22,169 bases of DNA, taken from NCBI RefSeq assembly GCF_020742175.1, contig NZ_DYXM01000255.1, positions 1 to 22,169 on the forward strand. The letters are read 5' to 3'. The stretch comes from Dietzia timorensis (GTDB lineage Bacteria > Actinomycetota > Actinomycetes > Mycobacteriales > Mycobacteriaceae). Made by a program: the position numbers and the translations under genes. The notes under the pieces are model-generated. The model ran no database searches, was not told the DNA's origin, and was given only the letters and a program-made list of their open reading frames with translations. This document shows, in pieces, positions 14,011 through 21,875 of this stretch (position 1 is the first letter of the stretch; each line of letters starts with the position of its first letter).

Positions 14011-14733
14011 ATGACTAACGAGTCGGACACTGGCTACACGCGCGTCATGCTGAAGCTTGGCGGTGAAATGTTTGGTGGCGGAGCGGTCGGAATCGATCCC
14101 GACGTGGTCCAGTCCGTAGCTCGTCAGATCGCCGATGTTGCCAAGAGCGGCACGCAGATCTGCATCGTGATCGGTGGCGGAAACTTCTTCCGCGGAGCGC
14201 AACTGCAGCAGCGCGGCCTGGACCGCGCTCGCTCTGACTACATGGGCATGCTCGGGACCGTGATGAACTGCCTCGCTCTGCAGGACTTCCTCGAACAAGA
14301 GGGCATCGATACCCGCGTACAGACTGCTATAACGATGGGACAGGTCGCCGAGCCATACATCCCGCTGCGTGCGATCCGCCACATGGAGAAGGGGCGCGTC
14401 GTCATCTTCGGCGCCGGCATGGGTATGCCGTACTTCTCCACAGACACGACCGCCGCGCAGCGCGCCCTCGAGGTCAAGGCAGAGGTTCTCCTCATGGCCA
14501 AGGGAGTCGACGGCGTGTACTCCGATGATCCGCGCATCAATCCCGACGCCAAGCTCTTCGACCGGATTACCCATCGCGAGGTAATCGAGAAGGAACTCAA
14601 GGTCGCCGACGCCACCGCCTTCTCGCTGTGTATGGACAACAATATGCCGATCCAGGTGTTCAACCTTCTTGTCGAGGGGAATGTCGCAGCGGCGGTCGCC
14701 GGAAAGCAGATCGGCACGCTCGTCGCCACATAG
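14011..14733 (+). CDS. pyrH: Uridylate kinase (UMP kinase)
   Basis: Phosphorylates UMP to UDP in pyrimidine nucleotide synthesis; a hexameric amino-acid-kinase-family enzyme, usually activated by GTP and inhibited by UTP. Family blocks are MLKLGGEMFGGG, VIGGGNFFRG, DYMGMLGTVMNCLALQ, FGAGMGMPYFSTDT and AKGVDGVYSDDPR. I chose ATG at 14011 (240 aa) because AGGAG lies about 4 nt upstream and the length fits the family. An in-frame ATG at 13963 would add 16 residues and also has a weak AAGG upstream. It follows tsf as in most bacteria, with a hairpin between, and precedes frr. Confidence 0.95.
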   Translation: MTNESDTGYTRVMLKLGGEMFGGGAVGIDPDVVQSVARQIADVAKSGTQICIVIGGGNFFRGAQLQQRGLDRARSDYMGMLGTVMNCLALQDFLEQEGIDTRVQTAITMGQVAEPYIPLRAIRHMEKGRVVIFGAGMGMPYFSTDTTAAQRALEVKAEVLLMAKGVDGVYSDDPRINPDAKLFDRITHREVIEKELKVADATAFSLCMDNNMPIQVFNLLVEGNVAAAVAGKQIGTLVAT

Positions 14734-14816
14734 CCCTCACCAGCTCGGCCGAGAGACTAAACTCAGGTGTCGGACTAACCGACTAGCACAGATTGATACC
14801 CCGCAAAGGACCCGCG

Positions 14817-15374
14817 ATGTTTGACGAAGCCATGCTCGAAGCCGAAGAGAAGATGGAAAAGGCCGTGAACCACGTTCGAGATGAGCTTTCCTCGATTCGT
14901 ACCGGCCGCGCCAACCCGGGGATGTTCAGTCGAGTGCAGGCCGAGTACTACGGGATGTACACGCCAATTACGCAGATGGCCACGATTTCCGTTCCCGAGC
15001 CGAGAATGCTGCTCATCAAGCCCTACGAGCTGGGTCAGATCGGCAACATTGAACAAGCCATCCGCAATTCGGACCTCGGCGTCAACCCGACGAACGACGG
15101 CCAGGTTCTCCGCGTGACGGTTCCGCAGCTCACCGAGGAGCGCCGACGCGATCTCGTCAAGCAGGCAAAGTCGAAGGCCGAGGACGGCCGCATCGCGATC
15201 CGCGGTGTTCGTCGCAAGGGTATGGACGAGATCAAGCGGATCGTGAAAGATGGCGAAGCAGGCGAAGATGAGGGCAACGCGGCAGAAAAGGATCTCGACT
15301 CCGCGACATCCAAGTACGTGAACGAGGTCGACGAGCTGGTAAAGCGGAAGGAAGACGAACTGATGGAGGTCTAG
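14817..15374 (+). CDS. frr: Ribosome recycling factor
   Basis: With EF-G, it splits the post-termination ribosome. The 185-aa length is exactly canonical. Blocks are VRDELSSIRTGRANPGMFSR, YYGMYTPITQMATISVPEPR, and the C-terminal helix including RRDLVKQAKSKAEDGRIAIR. The ATG at 14817 has AAAGGA (14805-14810) 6 nt upstream and gives MFDEAMLEAEEKM, the normal start; an in-frame ATG at 14793 would add 8 residues. It sits 83 nt after pyrH; a small GTCGG/CCGAC hairpin lies in this gap. Confidence 0.96.
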   Translation: MFDEAMLEAEEKMEKAVNHVRDELSSIRTGRANPGMFSRVQAEYYGMYTPITQMATISVPEPRMLLIKPYELGQIGNIEQAIRNSDLGVNPTNDGQVLRVTVPQLTEERRRDLVKQAKSKAEDGRIAIRGVRRKGMDEIKRIVKDGEAGEDEGNAAEKDLDSATSKYVNEVDELVKRKEDELMEV

Positions 15375-15436
15375 ATAGCCCTCTTAGTTCGCACAATAAT
15401 ACGGGCCATCGTTCGACAGATCGGAGTTAGATCGCC

Positions 15437-16297
15437 GTGGATTTGGCACCCGCAGGGCCTCCCGGTTCGCCGCCAAAACAGTCCCGGGCAGGTCGCGACC
15501 TAACCCGAGCCATTCCGGTTGGCGCGTTCCTCGGCGCCGTGGTGGCGATTTCTGTCGCATGGAACTCGCGGCTCTGGTACGTGGTGGCCGCAGCTGCCGT
15601 TGCCCTGGCGCTGTGGGAAGTATTCAAGCGCCTGCGGCAGGCAAAGTTCAGGCTTCCTTTCATCGCTCTGCTCGTGGCAAGTCAGGCGATGATCTGGCTC
15701 GCGTGGCCTCTCGGGGCGACGGGCGCGTTCGCCGCGTTCGCGGTGTCTGTCGTCGTCATCCTTGTCTGGCGACTTTTCATTCGTGGTCTTCACCAGCCAC
15801 CGAAGAACTACCTTCGTGATGTCTCCGCGTCGATCTTTGTGCTCGCATGGATCGCAATTCCCGGAGCCTGCGGGGCCATGCTTGTCAATGGCGAACACGG
15901 CGGCAAGTACGTTGTCACGTTGATCGTGCTCGTGGTCTGCTCGGACGTCGGTGGATACATCGCGGGCGTGCTCTTCGGAAAGCACCCGATGGCGCCTGCG
16001 ATCAGTCCGAAGAAATCCTGGGAGGGGTTCGCGGGCTCTATGGTGTTCGGGGTGGCCGGAGGCGTGCTCGTATTCTGGCTCTTGCTGGACGAGAACCTGT
16101 GGGTCGGCGGGCTACTCGGCGTTGCCACAGTGCTAGCCGCAAGCCTCGGCGATCTTGTCGAATCGCAGGTCAAGCGAGACCTGGGCATCAAGGACATGGG
16201 AACCCTCCTGCCAGGACACGGCGGGCTCATGGATCGACTCGATTCGGTCCTTCCCGCCGCCGTCATGGCGTGGGTGTTCGTGCACTACTTCATCTAG
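15437..16297 (+). CDS. cdsA: Phosphatidate cytidylyltransferase CdsA
   Basis: Integral membrane enzyme making CDP-diacylglycerol from phosphatidate and CTP, the precursor of phosphatidylinositol, cardiolipin and related lipids. A Pro-rich cytoplasmic N-terminus (about residues 1-28) is followed by several hydrophobic helices. The CDS signature is complete near the C-terminus: SQVKRDLGIKDMG followed by LLPGHGGLMDRLD. Length 286 aa is typical. The start is GTG with GGAG about 11 nt upstream. It follows frr by 62 nt, and its stop codon overlaps the stop codon of the convergent LapA-domain gene. Confidence 0.95.
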   Translation: MDLAPAGPPGSPPKQSRAGRDLTRAIPVGAFLGAVVAISVAWNSRLWYVVAAAAVALALWEVFKRLRQAKFRLPFIALLVASQAMIWLAWPLGATGAFAAFAVSVVVILVWRLFIRGLHQPPKNYLRDVSASIFVLAWIAIPGACGAMLVNGEHGGKYVVTLIVLVVCSDVGGYIAGVLFGKHPMAPAISPKKSWEGFAGSMVFGVAGGVLVFWLLLDENLWVGGLLGVATVLAASLGDLVESQVKRDLGIKDMGTLLPGHGGLMDRLDSVLPAAVMAWVFVHYFI

Positions 16298-16767
16298 CGC
16301 TTACGGCCCTTCTTCTTGGACCCGAGCGACTTATTCGCACGACGGGCACGATGGCGAAGCTGGAAGATGCGCATGGCGGCGACAAGCGCCATGACCAGCG
16401 CGCCGACGATAGCGGCGAGGAGAATGAGCACACCGGCGGGCATGCTGAACTCCCAGGAGATGAACTGCACATCGAGGCTGTCCTGATTCTGCAGCACGAA
16501 CACGAGAAGCAGAATGAGCAGGATCGCGCCGATTACCAGCGTCACCCATGCCGAACCAAGCCCCCCACCTGAGGTGTTTACCGGGGTCGGCGTCTCCGAG
16601 GTGCTCTCCGTGCCCCCGACTTCAGTTTCAGACACCTGTACCTCGCCGGCCGGGACGCCGGACTGCTGAGCATCGTCAAAGGCAGCGGGGGCTACGGGAT
16701 CTGAGCCCGCAGTCGGCTCCGACGGGACGGTCGGGTTCACTTCGTTATCGTTTGTCGGACTATTCAT
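16294..16767 (-). CDS. LapA-domain (DUF1049) membrane protein
   Basis: A 157-aa predicted membrane protein. The first ~70 residues are polar and low-complexity (Pro, Thr, Ser, Glu). Two hydrophobic helices follow (about 74-92, WVTLVIGAILLILLLVFVL, and about 108-130), joined by LQNQDSLDVQFISW, which matches the LapA/DUF1049 domain. The C-terminus is highly basic (RARRANKSLGSKKKGRKR). No catalytic motif; function unknown, with LapA homologues implicated in lipopolysaccharide assembly in proteobacteria but not transferable here. No SD precedes the ATG; TACATT lies 7 nt upstream, so it may be leaderless. Confidence 0.8.
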   Translation of the reverse strand: MNSPTNDNEVNPTVPSEPTAGSDPVAPAAFDDAQQSGVPAGEVQVSETEVGGTESTSETPTPVNTSGGGLGSAWVTLVIGAILLILLLVFVLQNQDSLDVQFISWEFSMPAGVLILLAAIVGALVMALVAAMRIFQLRHRARRANKSLGSKKKGRKR

Positions 16768-16848
16768 GTACGTAAATGTATACGGCCCGTCCCAAATCGG
16801 TTGGTGCCGATATGCATTTGACGAACAAAAAAGGGAGAATCTAAAGGC

Positions 16849-17970
16849 GTGCCTAAAGAACTACCCCTCGTGTTTGATGCGCCGAAGACGAAAATGGGAA
16901 TGCCACCCAAACACCTGGCGGACCTCACGGATGCCGAACGAGCCGATGCAATAAGCGGCCTCGGGCTTCCTGCGTTCCGTTCCAAGCAACTGGCGAACCA
17001 TTACTTCAGCCGACTTTCCGCCGATCCGGCGGAGATGACCGACCTGCCCGCGGGTGCGCGCGGCGTTGTTGCCGAAGCACTGTTCCCGCAGCTGTTCACC
17101 GACATCCGGGACCAGACGGCTGACGGCGGTGCGACGCGAAAGACTCTGTGGAAACTCCACGACGGCTCCCTTGTCGAGTCCGTGCTCATGCGGTACCCCG
17201 ATCGCGCCACGCTGTGCGTGTCGAGCCAGGCCGGCTGCGGAATGGCGTGCCCGTTCTGCGCCACCGGTCAGGGCGGCCTGCAACGCAACCTCTCCACCGC
17301 GGAGATCCTCGAACAATTCCGGATCGCGGCCGCGGCCATGCGCAATGGCGACCTCGACGGTGGACCCGGCCGACTGTCGAACGTCGTGTTCATGGGCATG
17401 GGGGAGCCGCTGGCCAACTACAAGCGCGTCGTCGCCGCCGTCAAGCGGATGATCGCCCCGGAGCCAGAGGGCTTTGGTCTCTCGCAGCGAAACGTCACGG
17501 TGTCCACCGTTGGGCTTGCGCCGGCGATCCGTCGCCTGGCCGATGAGGGAATCCATGTCACTCTCGCCGTGTCCCTGCACACCCCGGACGATGAGCTACG
17601 CGACACCCTCGTCCCGGTGAACAACCGGTGGCCGGTTGACGAGGTTCTCGACGCGGCCCGCTACTACGCAGACGCCACCGGCCGTCGCGTGTCCATCGAA
17701 TACGCGCTGATCCGTGACATCAACGACCAGGTGTGGCGCGGCGAGTTGCTCGGGAAGAAGTTGCACAAGGCGCTCGGCCAATACGCGCATGTAAACGTGA
17801 TCCCGCTCAACCCAACCCCTGGCAGCAAATGGGATGCCAGCCCGAAGCCGCAGCAGGATGCGTTCGTCGCGGCTGTTGAACGCCAGGGCGTGTCATGCAC
17901 GGTGCGTGATACCCGAGGACAGGACATTGCGGCTGCCTGCGGGCAGCTTGCGGCTGACTCTGCCTCCTAG
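16849..17970 (+). CDS. rlmN: Dual-specificity RNA methyltransferase RlmN
   Basis: Radical-SAM enzyme that makes 2-methyladenosine at A2503 of 23S rRNA and A37 of some tRNAs. The 4Fe-4S cluster cysteines are Cys130, Cys134 and Cys137 in AGCGMACPFCATGQ. The mechanistic cysteine pair is expected at Cys123 (in CVSSQ) and Cys364 (in AACGQL), both present. The MGMGEPLANY motif confirms the family. Length 373 aa is normal. The start is GTG with GGGAGA (16833-16838) about 10 nt upstream. It is divergent from the LapA-domain gene and ends in a bidirectional terminator shared with the DUF2631 gene. Confidence 0.97.
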   Translation: MPKELPLVFDAPKTKMGMPPKHLADLTDAERADAISGLGLPAFRSKQLANHYFSRLSADPAEMTDLPAGARGVVAEALFPQLFTDIRDQTADGGATRKTLWKLHDGSLVESVLMRYPDRATLCVSSQAGCGMACPFCATGQGGLQRNLSTAEILEQFRIAAAAMRNGDLDGGPGRLSNVVFMGMGEPLANYKRVVAAVKRMIAPEPEGFGLSQRNVTVSTVGLAPAIRRLADEGIHVTLAVSLHTPDDELRDTLVPVNNRWPVDEVLDAARYYADATGRRVSIEYALIRDINDQVWRGELLGKKLHKALGQYAHVNVIPLNPTPGSKWDASPKPQQDAFVAAVERQGVSCTVRDTRGQDIAAACGQLAADSAS

Positions 17971-17978
17971 CGGAAGCA

Positions 17979-18015
17979 AAAAGCGGCTCCCCGGTGCTGA
18001 AGGGGAGCCGCTTTT
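17979..18015. terminator. Bidirectional terminator between rlmN and the DUF2631 gene
   Basis: Perfect 14-bp inverted repeat: AAAAGCGGCTCCCC (17979-17992) and its complement (18002-18015), 9-nt loop. The A-run on the left and T-run on the right make it a terminator on both strands, matching its place between convergent genes. Confidence 0.92.
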
Positions 18016-18050
18016 CGTGTATCCGAAACGGTAAAACCTAGATCGAGCGC

Positions 18051-18371
18051 CTAGTTATTGGCGTAGTGCATCGGATCAGTCGGGGTGAAGATCTTGTTGC
18101 GCTTGGGCGAATCGCGCGGGGGGTGCGGCTTGGTCGCGATCGCCATGATCACGAACACGGCGATTGCGATGGACACCAGGTAAATGTTTTCGACATTGCC
18201 GATGTGGTTACCGAAAAGCATGAGAAGCATGAAAACCGCGAACGAGATGCCGACGGCGTTGCCGAACTTGCGGTTGAATCCGTGCCAACCCCAGTTCACC
18301 GACGGCTCGTCGATCGAGCTGATGCCGTTCCTGACGATTTCCTTGACGTGACCGGAGTCGCTCGAACTCAT
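18051..18371 (-). CDS. DUF2631 family membrane protein
   Basis: A 106-aa protein with two predicted hydrophobic helices (about residues 40-54, GISFAVFMLLMLFGN, and about 61-78, YLVSIAIAVFVIMAIA). A polar N-terminus carries DEPSVNWGWHG, and the C-terminus is basic and Pro-rich. This matches DUF2631, a family largely limited to Mycobacteriales and usually located between rlmN and dxr/rip1; its function is unknown. AGGAGAAG lies a few nt before the ATG (on the minus strand, around 18380-18390). It converges on rlmN across a shared terminator. Confidence 0.87.
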   Translation of the reverse strand: MSSSDSGHVKEIVRNGISSIDEPSVNWGWHGFNRKFGNAVGISFAVFMLLMLFGNHIGNVENIYLVSIAIAVFVIMAIATKPHPPRDSPKRNKIFTPTDPMHYANN

Positions 18372-18678
18372 AGCTGCTTCTTCTCCTGAAAGTGAAGTAT
18401 CTGTTTGCCATGCGGTCGTGCGAGCATGACAGTCGACTCTGAGTATCCCATATGAACTCGCCGAATCGGGTCATCGACCCCCCGCGAATTCGTCGCGCTC
18501 GTGTTGCACTACGGCCCGACAGGGGGACAATGAGCGTGGAAACCACCGGCGGCTGGCCGCGCCTACGGCGGGCGCGGATATTCGGAAACTACTTTGGGAA
18601 GTCGTTCGTTTACGTAGTCGGCGGTACAGCTGCGCCCGCCACGGACTCGGTTAGCGCAGACAAGGGGTCATATTCACC
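18372..18678. promoter_or_regulatory. DUF2631/rip1 divergent intergenic region
   Basis: These 307 nt lie where dxr is normally found in related genomes. I see no dxr remnant. They contain the SD of the DUF2631 gene, a possible 51-codon ORF (18530-18685), and the SD AAGGGG for rip1. A weak pair TTGCAC (18504-18509) and GACAAT (18526-18531), 16 nt apart, might be a promoter towards rip1. Confidence 0.4.
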
Positions 18679-18685
18679 GTGTTGA
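18530..18685 (+). CDS. Possible small ORF overlapping the rip1 start (51 aa)
   Basis: ATG at 18530 follows AGGGGG by 3 nt and opens a 51-aa frame beginning MSVETTGGWPRLRRARIFG. It ends at TGA 18683-18685, 7 nt into rip1, an arrangement compatible with translational coupling. No family, signal peptide or membrane segment recognised, and no clear similarity to Dxr. It may be non-coding. Confidence 0.18.
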   Translation: MSVETTGGWPRLRRARIFGNYFGKSFVYVVGGTAAPATDSVSADKGSYSPC

Positions 18686-19896
18686 TATTCGGCATCGTGC
18701 TCTTCGCGTTCGGCATCATCGTGTCGATCGTCTGGCACGAGTACGGGCACTTCTCCACCGCACGCCACTTCGGTATGCTCGTGCGACGCTTCTACGTGGG
18801 GATGGGGCCGAAGGTATTCGCCTTCCGGCGCGGGGAAACCGAGTACGGACTGGCGGCGCTCCCGGTCGGTGGATTCTGCGATATCGCAGGGATGACCACA
18901 TCCGACGAGCTCGACCCGGCAGACGAGCCGCGCGCTATGCACTCGAAGCCGGCCTGGCAGCGGATCATCGTTCTGCTCGCCGGCCCCTTCATGAACTTCA
19001 TTCTCGGCTTTGCTCTCTTTTTCGGGGTCGCAGTCACCGCCGGCCTGCCGAACATCGACCAGGAGCCCATTCCCGTCGACCAGGTCCCAGCCGTCGTCGG
19101 GTCGACCCAGTGCATCGAGCAGGGCTGCACCGATTCGGGTCCGGCCGGAGCAGCGGGAATCCTGCCCGGAGACCGTCTCGTCGAGATCGACTCAATCCCC
19201 ATCGAATCGTGGGCGGACGTGTCTGCGGCGGTCACCGACCTCGGTGGCCAGCAGGTCGACATCGTCGTCGACCGTGGCGGGGCGACACAGAGCGTGACGG
19301 CCGATATTGCCACCCGCGAGGTCGACGGCGCGCAGAGCGGCGTCCTCGGCATCACTGTCGACGCCTCAGCCGTTCCACTGGAGATCCTCGACGACCCCCG
19401 CTACCGCGGCATCAACGAGTATGGCCCGGTCGGCGCGATCGGCGGAACCGCGGAATACACCGGGTACATCATGGTCGAGACGGCCAAGGGCATCGCATCC
19501 TTCCCGTCGAAGATCCCAGGCGTGGCCCAGTCGATCTTCGGCGGCGAGCGGGCGGAAGACAGCCCCGTGTCTATCGTCGGCGCGAGCCATATCGGGGGGC
19601 AGGTCGTCGATCACGGCATGTGGGCGTCGTTCTTCCTTCTGCTGGGCGCGCTGAACTTCTTCATCGGCGGCTTCAACCTGATTCCGCTCGTGCCTTTCGA
19701 CGGCGGACACATCGCCGTCATCCTCTATGAAAAGATTCGGGACGCGCTGCGCAAGCGGCGTGGCCTGGCTCCCGGCGGACCGGCCGACTACGAGAAGCTC
19801 ATGCCGCTCACGTTGGGGGTGTTCGCGATCCTCATCGGGATCAGCGCCATTGTGATCGTGGCCGATTTCGTCAATCCGATGGTGCTCAATCTCTAG
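18679..19896 (+). CDS. rip1: Site-2 intramembrane metalloprotease Rip1/RseP family (M50)
   Basis: Zinc intramembrane protease that cuts anti-sigma factors and other membrane proteins after a first cleavage. The HEYGH motif (His20, Glu21, His24) is in the first helix, and the third zinc ligand Asp341 lies in NLIPLVPFDGGH. A PDZ domain (about residues 145-225, including AGILPGDRLVEID) separates them. Transmembrane segments are predicted near residues 1-20, 95-120, 310-340 and the C-terminus. Length 405 aa matches mycobacterial Rip1. The start is GTG with AAGGGG about 11 nt upstream. In relatives dxr lies directly before it and ispG directly after; neither is here. Confidence 0.95.
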   Translation: MLIFGIVLFAFGIIVSIVWHEYGHFSTARHFGMLVRRFYVGMGPKVFAFRRGETEYGLAALPVGGFCDIAGMTTSDELDPADEPRAMHSKPAWQRIIVLLAGPFMNFILGFALFFGVAVTAGLPNIDQEPIPVDQVPAVVGSTQCIEQGCTDSGPAGAAGILPGDRLVEIDSIPIESWADVSAAVTDLGGQQVDIVVDRGGATQSVTADIATREVDGAQSGVLGITVDASAVPLEILDDPRYRGINEYGPVGAIGGTAEYTGYIMVETAKGIASFPSKIPGVAQSIFGGERAEDSPVSIVGASHIGGQVVDHGMWASFFLLLGALNFFIGGFNLIPLVPFDGGHIAVILYEKIRDALRKRRGLAPGGPADYEKLMPLTLGVFAILIGISAIVIVADFVNPMVLNL

Positions 19897-20020
19897 GACT
19901 GTCCCACCTGGGTGCACACGCGAGGATGTTTGCCTCTTTCGTTACGCGTTCGGTGGGAGGCCGGTCTAAGATGAGTCCACGCCCGACCGGCGAGCCGCGC
20001 CGGCGAAAGGCCCGATACTC

Positions 20021-20890
20021 ATGACCACTCACGCCGAACCTCGCTTGGCACGCCGCTTGGATTTGGACGACCAAGCGGTGCTTTTCCCGGTGCTCGCGGA
20101 AGAGGCGCCCATCTCCGGACCCATCGTGTCCGGCATTCGCGAAGAACGTCGCACCCCGCGGGGAGTGGTGTCGAGCTTCTTCTCCTGCAGCGAACCGGAG
20201 AAGAGCCTGCTGTACGTCGGAGCCGGGATAGTCCCGTTCCGCATGCAGCCGGGCGACGCGGAAATGTTCGCCGACTCGCTGGTCTCCGCCCGGTACACGA
20301 AGGCCTCCATCCACGGCCGCGCGGACAATGTTCTGGCGCTGTGGGATGCGCTCGAACCGGCGTGGGGCCCGTCCAAGGACATCCGCCCGACCCAATTGCT
20401 CATGCAGTGCACGGACCCACAACCAGCACCCTTGACTTCGGAGGTACCCGCCGGCGTGGGGTCCTTGCGCCTCGCCTCTCCCGGAGAGGTTGACCGCGTG
20501 CTGCCTGCGGCGGCGGCGATGTACGAGGAAGAGCTCGGCGCGAACCCGCTCACCGCCCCGTACGCCGCCGCCTACCACCACCGGGTCTACCGCTATCTCC
20601 TCAATCGCCAGACGTGGATCTGTGATCTCGACAATGGGGCAGAGGTGGCGTTCAAGGTCGATGTCGTCGGGCGCGAGTACTCGACCGCGACAATCCAGGG
20701 CGTGTGGACGAACCCGATGGTCCGCGGCACCGGCGTTGCCAGCAGCGCGGTGGCAGCGCTCTGCCGCGTGCTGCGCGCCGAGAGCGTCGTGCCCTCGCTC
20801 GTGGTCAATTCTTACAACACCGCGGCGCGCCGGGTGTACGAGCGCTGCGGGTTCGACCACGTCGCGGATTACGCGACTGTGATGTTCTAG
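20021..20890 (+). CDS. GNAT family N-acetyltransferase with N-terminal DUF4081-like domain
   Basis: A 289-aa protein occupying the Rv2867c position downstream of rip1. The N-terminal half (about residues 1-125) resembles the DUF4081 domain, with LLYVGAGIVPFRM and WGPSKDIRPTQLLM. The C-terminal half is a GNAT acetyltransferase: the acetyl-CoA-binding region reads TNPMVRGTGVASSAVAALCR (motif A, R/Q-x-x-G-x-G/A-like) and NSYNTAARRVYERCGF (motif B). The acceptor substrate is unknown. ATG at 20021 has GAAAGG about 10 nt upstream. A 124-nt gap follows rip1, so a separate promoter is possible. Confidence 0.86.
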   Translation: MTTHAEPRLARRLDLDDQAVLFPVLAEEAPISGPIVSGIREERRTPRGVVSSFFSCSEPEKSLLYVGAGIVPFRMQPGDAEMFADSLVSARYTKASIHGRADNVLALWDALEPAWGPSKDIRPTQLLMQCTDPQPAPLTSEVPAGVGSLRLASPGEVDRVLPAAAAMYEEELGANPLTAPYAAAYHHRVYRYLLNRQTWICDLDNGAEVAFKVDVVGREYSTATIQGVWTNPMVRGTGVASSAVAALCRVLRAESVVPSLVVNSYNTAARRVYERCGFDHVADYATVMF

Positions 20891-20950
20891 CGCGGGATAG
20901 CGCTGCCCGGCAGGATCCGTGATGGGCGTATCTGCACCCACAGGGATACG

Positions 20951-21871
20951 ATGGAGCCCATGTCTGAGGCCAAAGTATCGTCCACCCGCGCACCACTCAC
21001 ACCGGGCAAGCCGACGCCGATCCGCGAGGTTCCCGCGTCGATCGAGCGGCCCGAATACGCCTGGAAGGACTCCGTCGCCGAGGCCATCGGCGAGCCGTGG
21101 GTGCAGACCCCCGAAGTCATCGAGAAGGTCCGCGTGGCCAGCCGCATCGCCGCCGACGCCCTCGTGGAGGCCGGCAAGGCCATCGCCCCGGGCGTGACGA
21201 CCGACGAGGTCGACCGCGTTGTCCACGAGTACCTCATCTCCCACGGGGCTTACCCGTCGACGCTCGGCTACCGCGATTTCCCGAAGTCGTGCTGCGTCTC
21301 GCTCAACGAGGTCATCTGCCACGGCATCCCGGACACGACGGTCATCGAGGACGGCGACATCGTAAACGTCGACGTCACCGCGTACTTCGATGGGGTGCAC
21401 GGCGACACCAACGCCACATTCTTCGCGGGCAGAGTCTCCCAGGAACACCGCGATCTCGTCGCGCGCACCCTCGAGGCGACAATGCGCGGCATCAAAGCCA
21501 TCCGCCCGGGCCGCGAGATCAACGTCATCGGCCGGGTCATCGAGTCCTACGCCAAGCGCTTCGGTTACAACGTGGTCCGCGACTTCACCGGCCACGGCGT
21601 CGGTCCCACGTTCCACAACGGGCTCATCGTCCTTCACTACGACACCGACGGCGACCATCAGCAGCTCGAGCCGGGGATGACTCTCACGGTTGAGCCGATG
21701 ATCAACCTCGGCGATCTCGCCTACGAAACCTGGGACGATGACTGGACGGTCACGACCCGCGACAAGAAGTGGACAGCGCAGTTCGAGCACACCATCGTCG
21801 TCACCGAGGACTCCTACGAGATCCTCACCGTCCCCACCGGCGGGATCGAGGCCTTCGGCCCGGAGCTGTAG
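20951..21871 (+). CDS. map: Methionine aminopeptidase, type I with N-terminal extension
   Basis: Removes the initiator Met from nascent proteins; a pita-bread dinuclear metalloenzyme. All five ligands are visible: Asp141 (VNVDVTAY), Asp152 (HGDTNATF), His215 (TGHGVGP), Glu248 (TVEPMI) and Glu279 (QFEHTI). A Pro-rich N-terminal extension of about 40 residues (LTPGKPTPIREVPASIERP) matches the mycobacterial MapB (type Ic) form. Length 306 aa. ATG at 20951 has AGGGA 4 nt upstream; ATG at 20960 is an equally possible start with GGAG. It follows the GNAT gene by 60 nt and precedes cobyric acid synthase by 4 nt. Confidence 0.95.
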   Translation: MEPMSEAKVSSTRAPLTPGKPTPIREVPASIERPEYAWKDSVAEAIGEPWVQTPEVIEKVRVASRIAADALVEAGKAIAPGVTTDEVDRVVHEYLISHGAYPSTLGYRDFPKSCCVSLNEVICHGIPDTTVIEDGDIVNVDVTAYFDGVHGDTNATFFAGRVSQEHRDLVARTLEATMRGIKAIRPGREINVIGRVIESYAKRFGYNVVRDFTGHGVGPTFHNGLIVLHYDTDGDHQQLEPGMTLTVEPMINLGDLAYETWDDDWTVTTRDKKWTAQFEHTIVVTEDSYEILTVPTGGIEAFGPEL

Positions 21872-21875
21872 CGGC

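Noticed and set aside
12886..14574. 562-aa open frame on the minus strand
   Set aside because: Antisense to tsf and pyrH; Leu/Gly/Val/Asp-rich with no domain.
18372..18678. Residual dxr pseudogene before rip1
   Set aside because: No frame in the gap resembles Dxr motifs (such as the NADPH-binding LGSTGSIG), so I call simple absence rather than decay.
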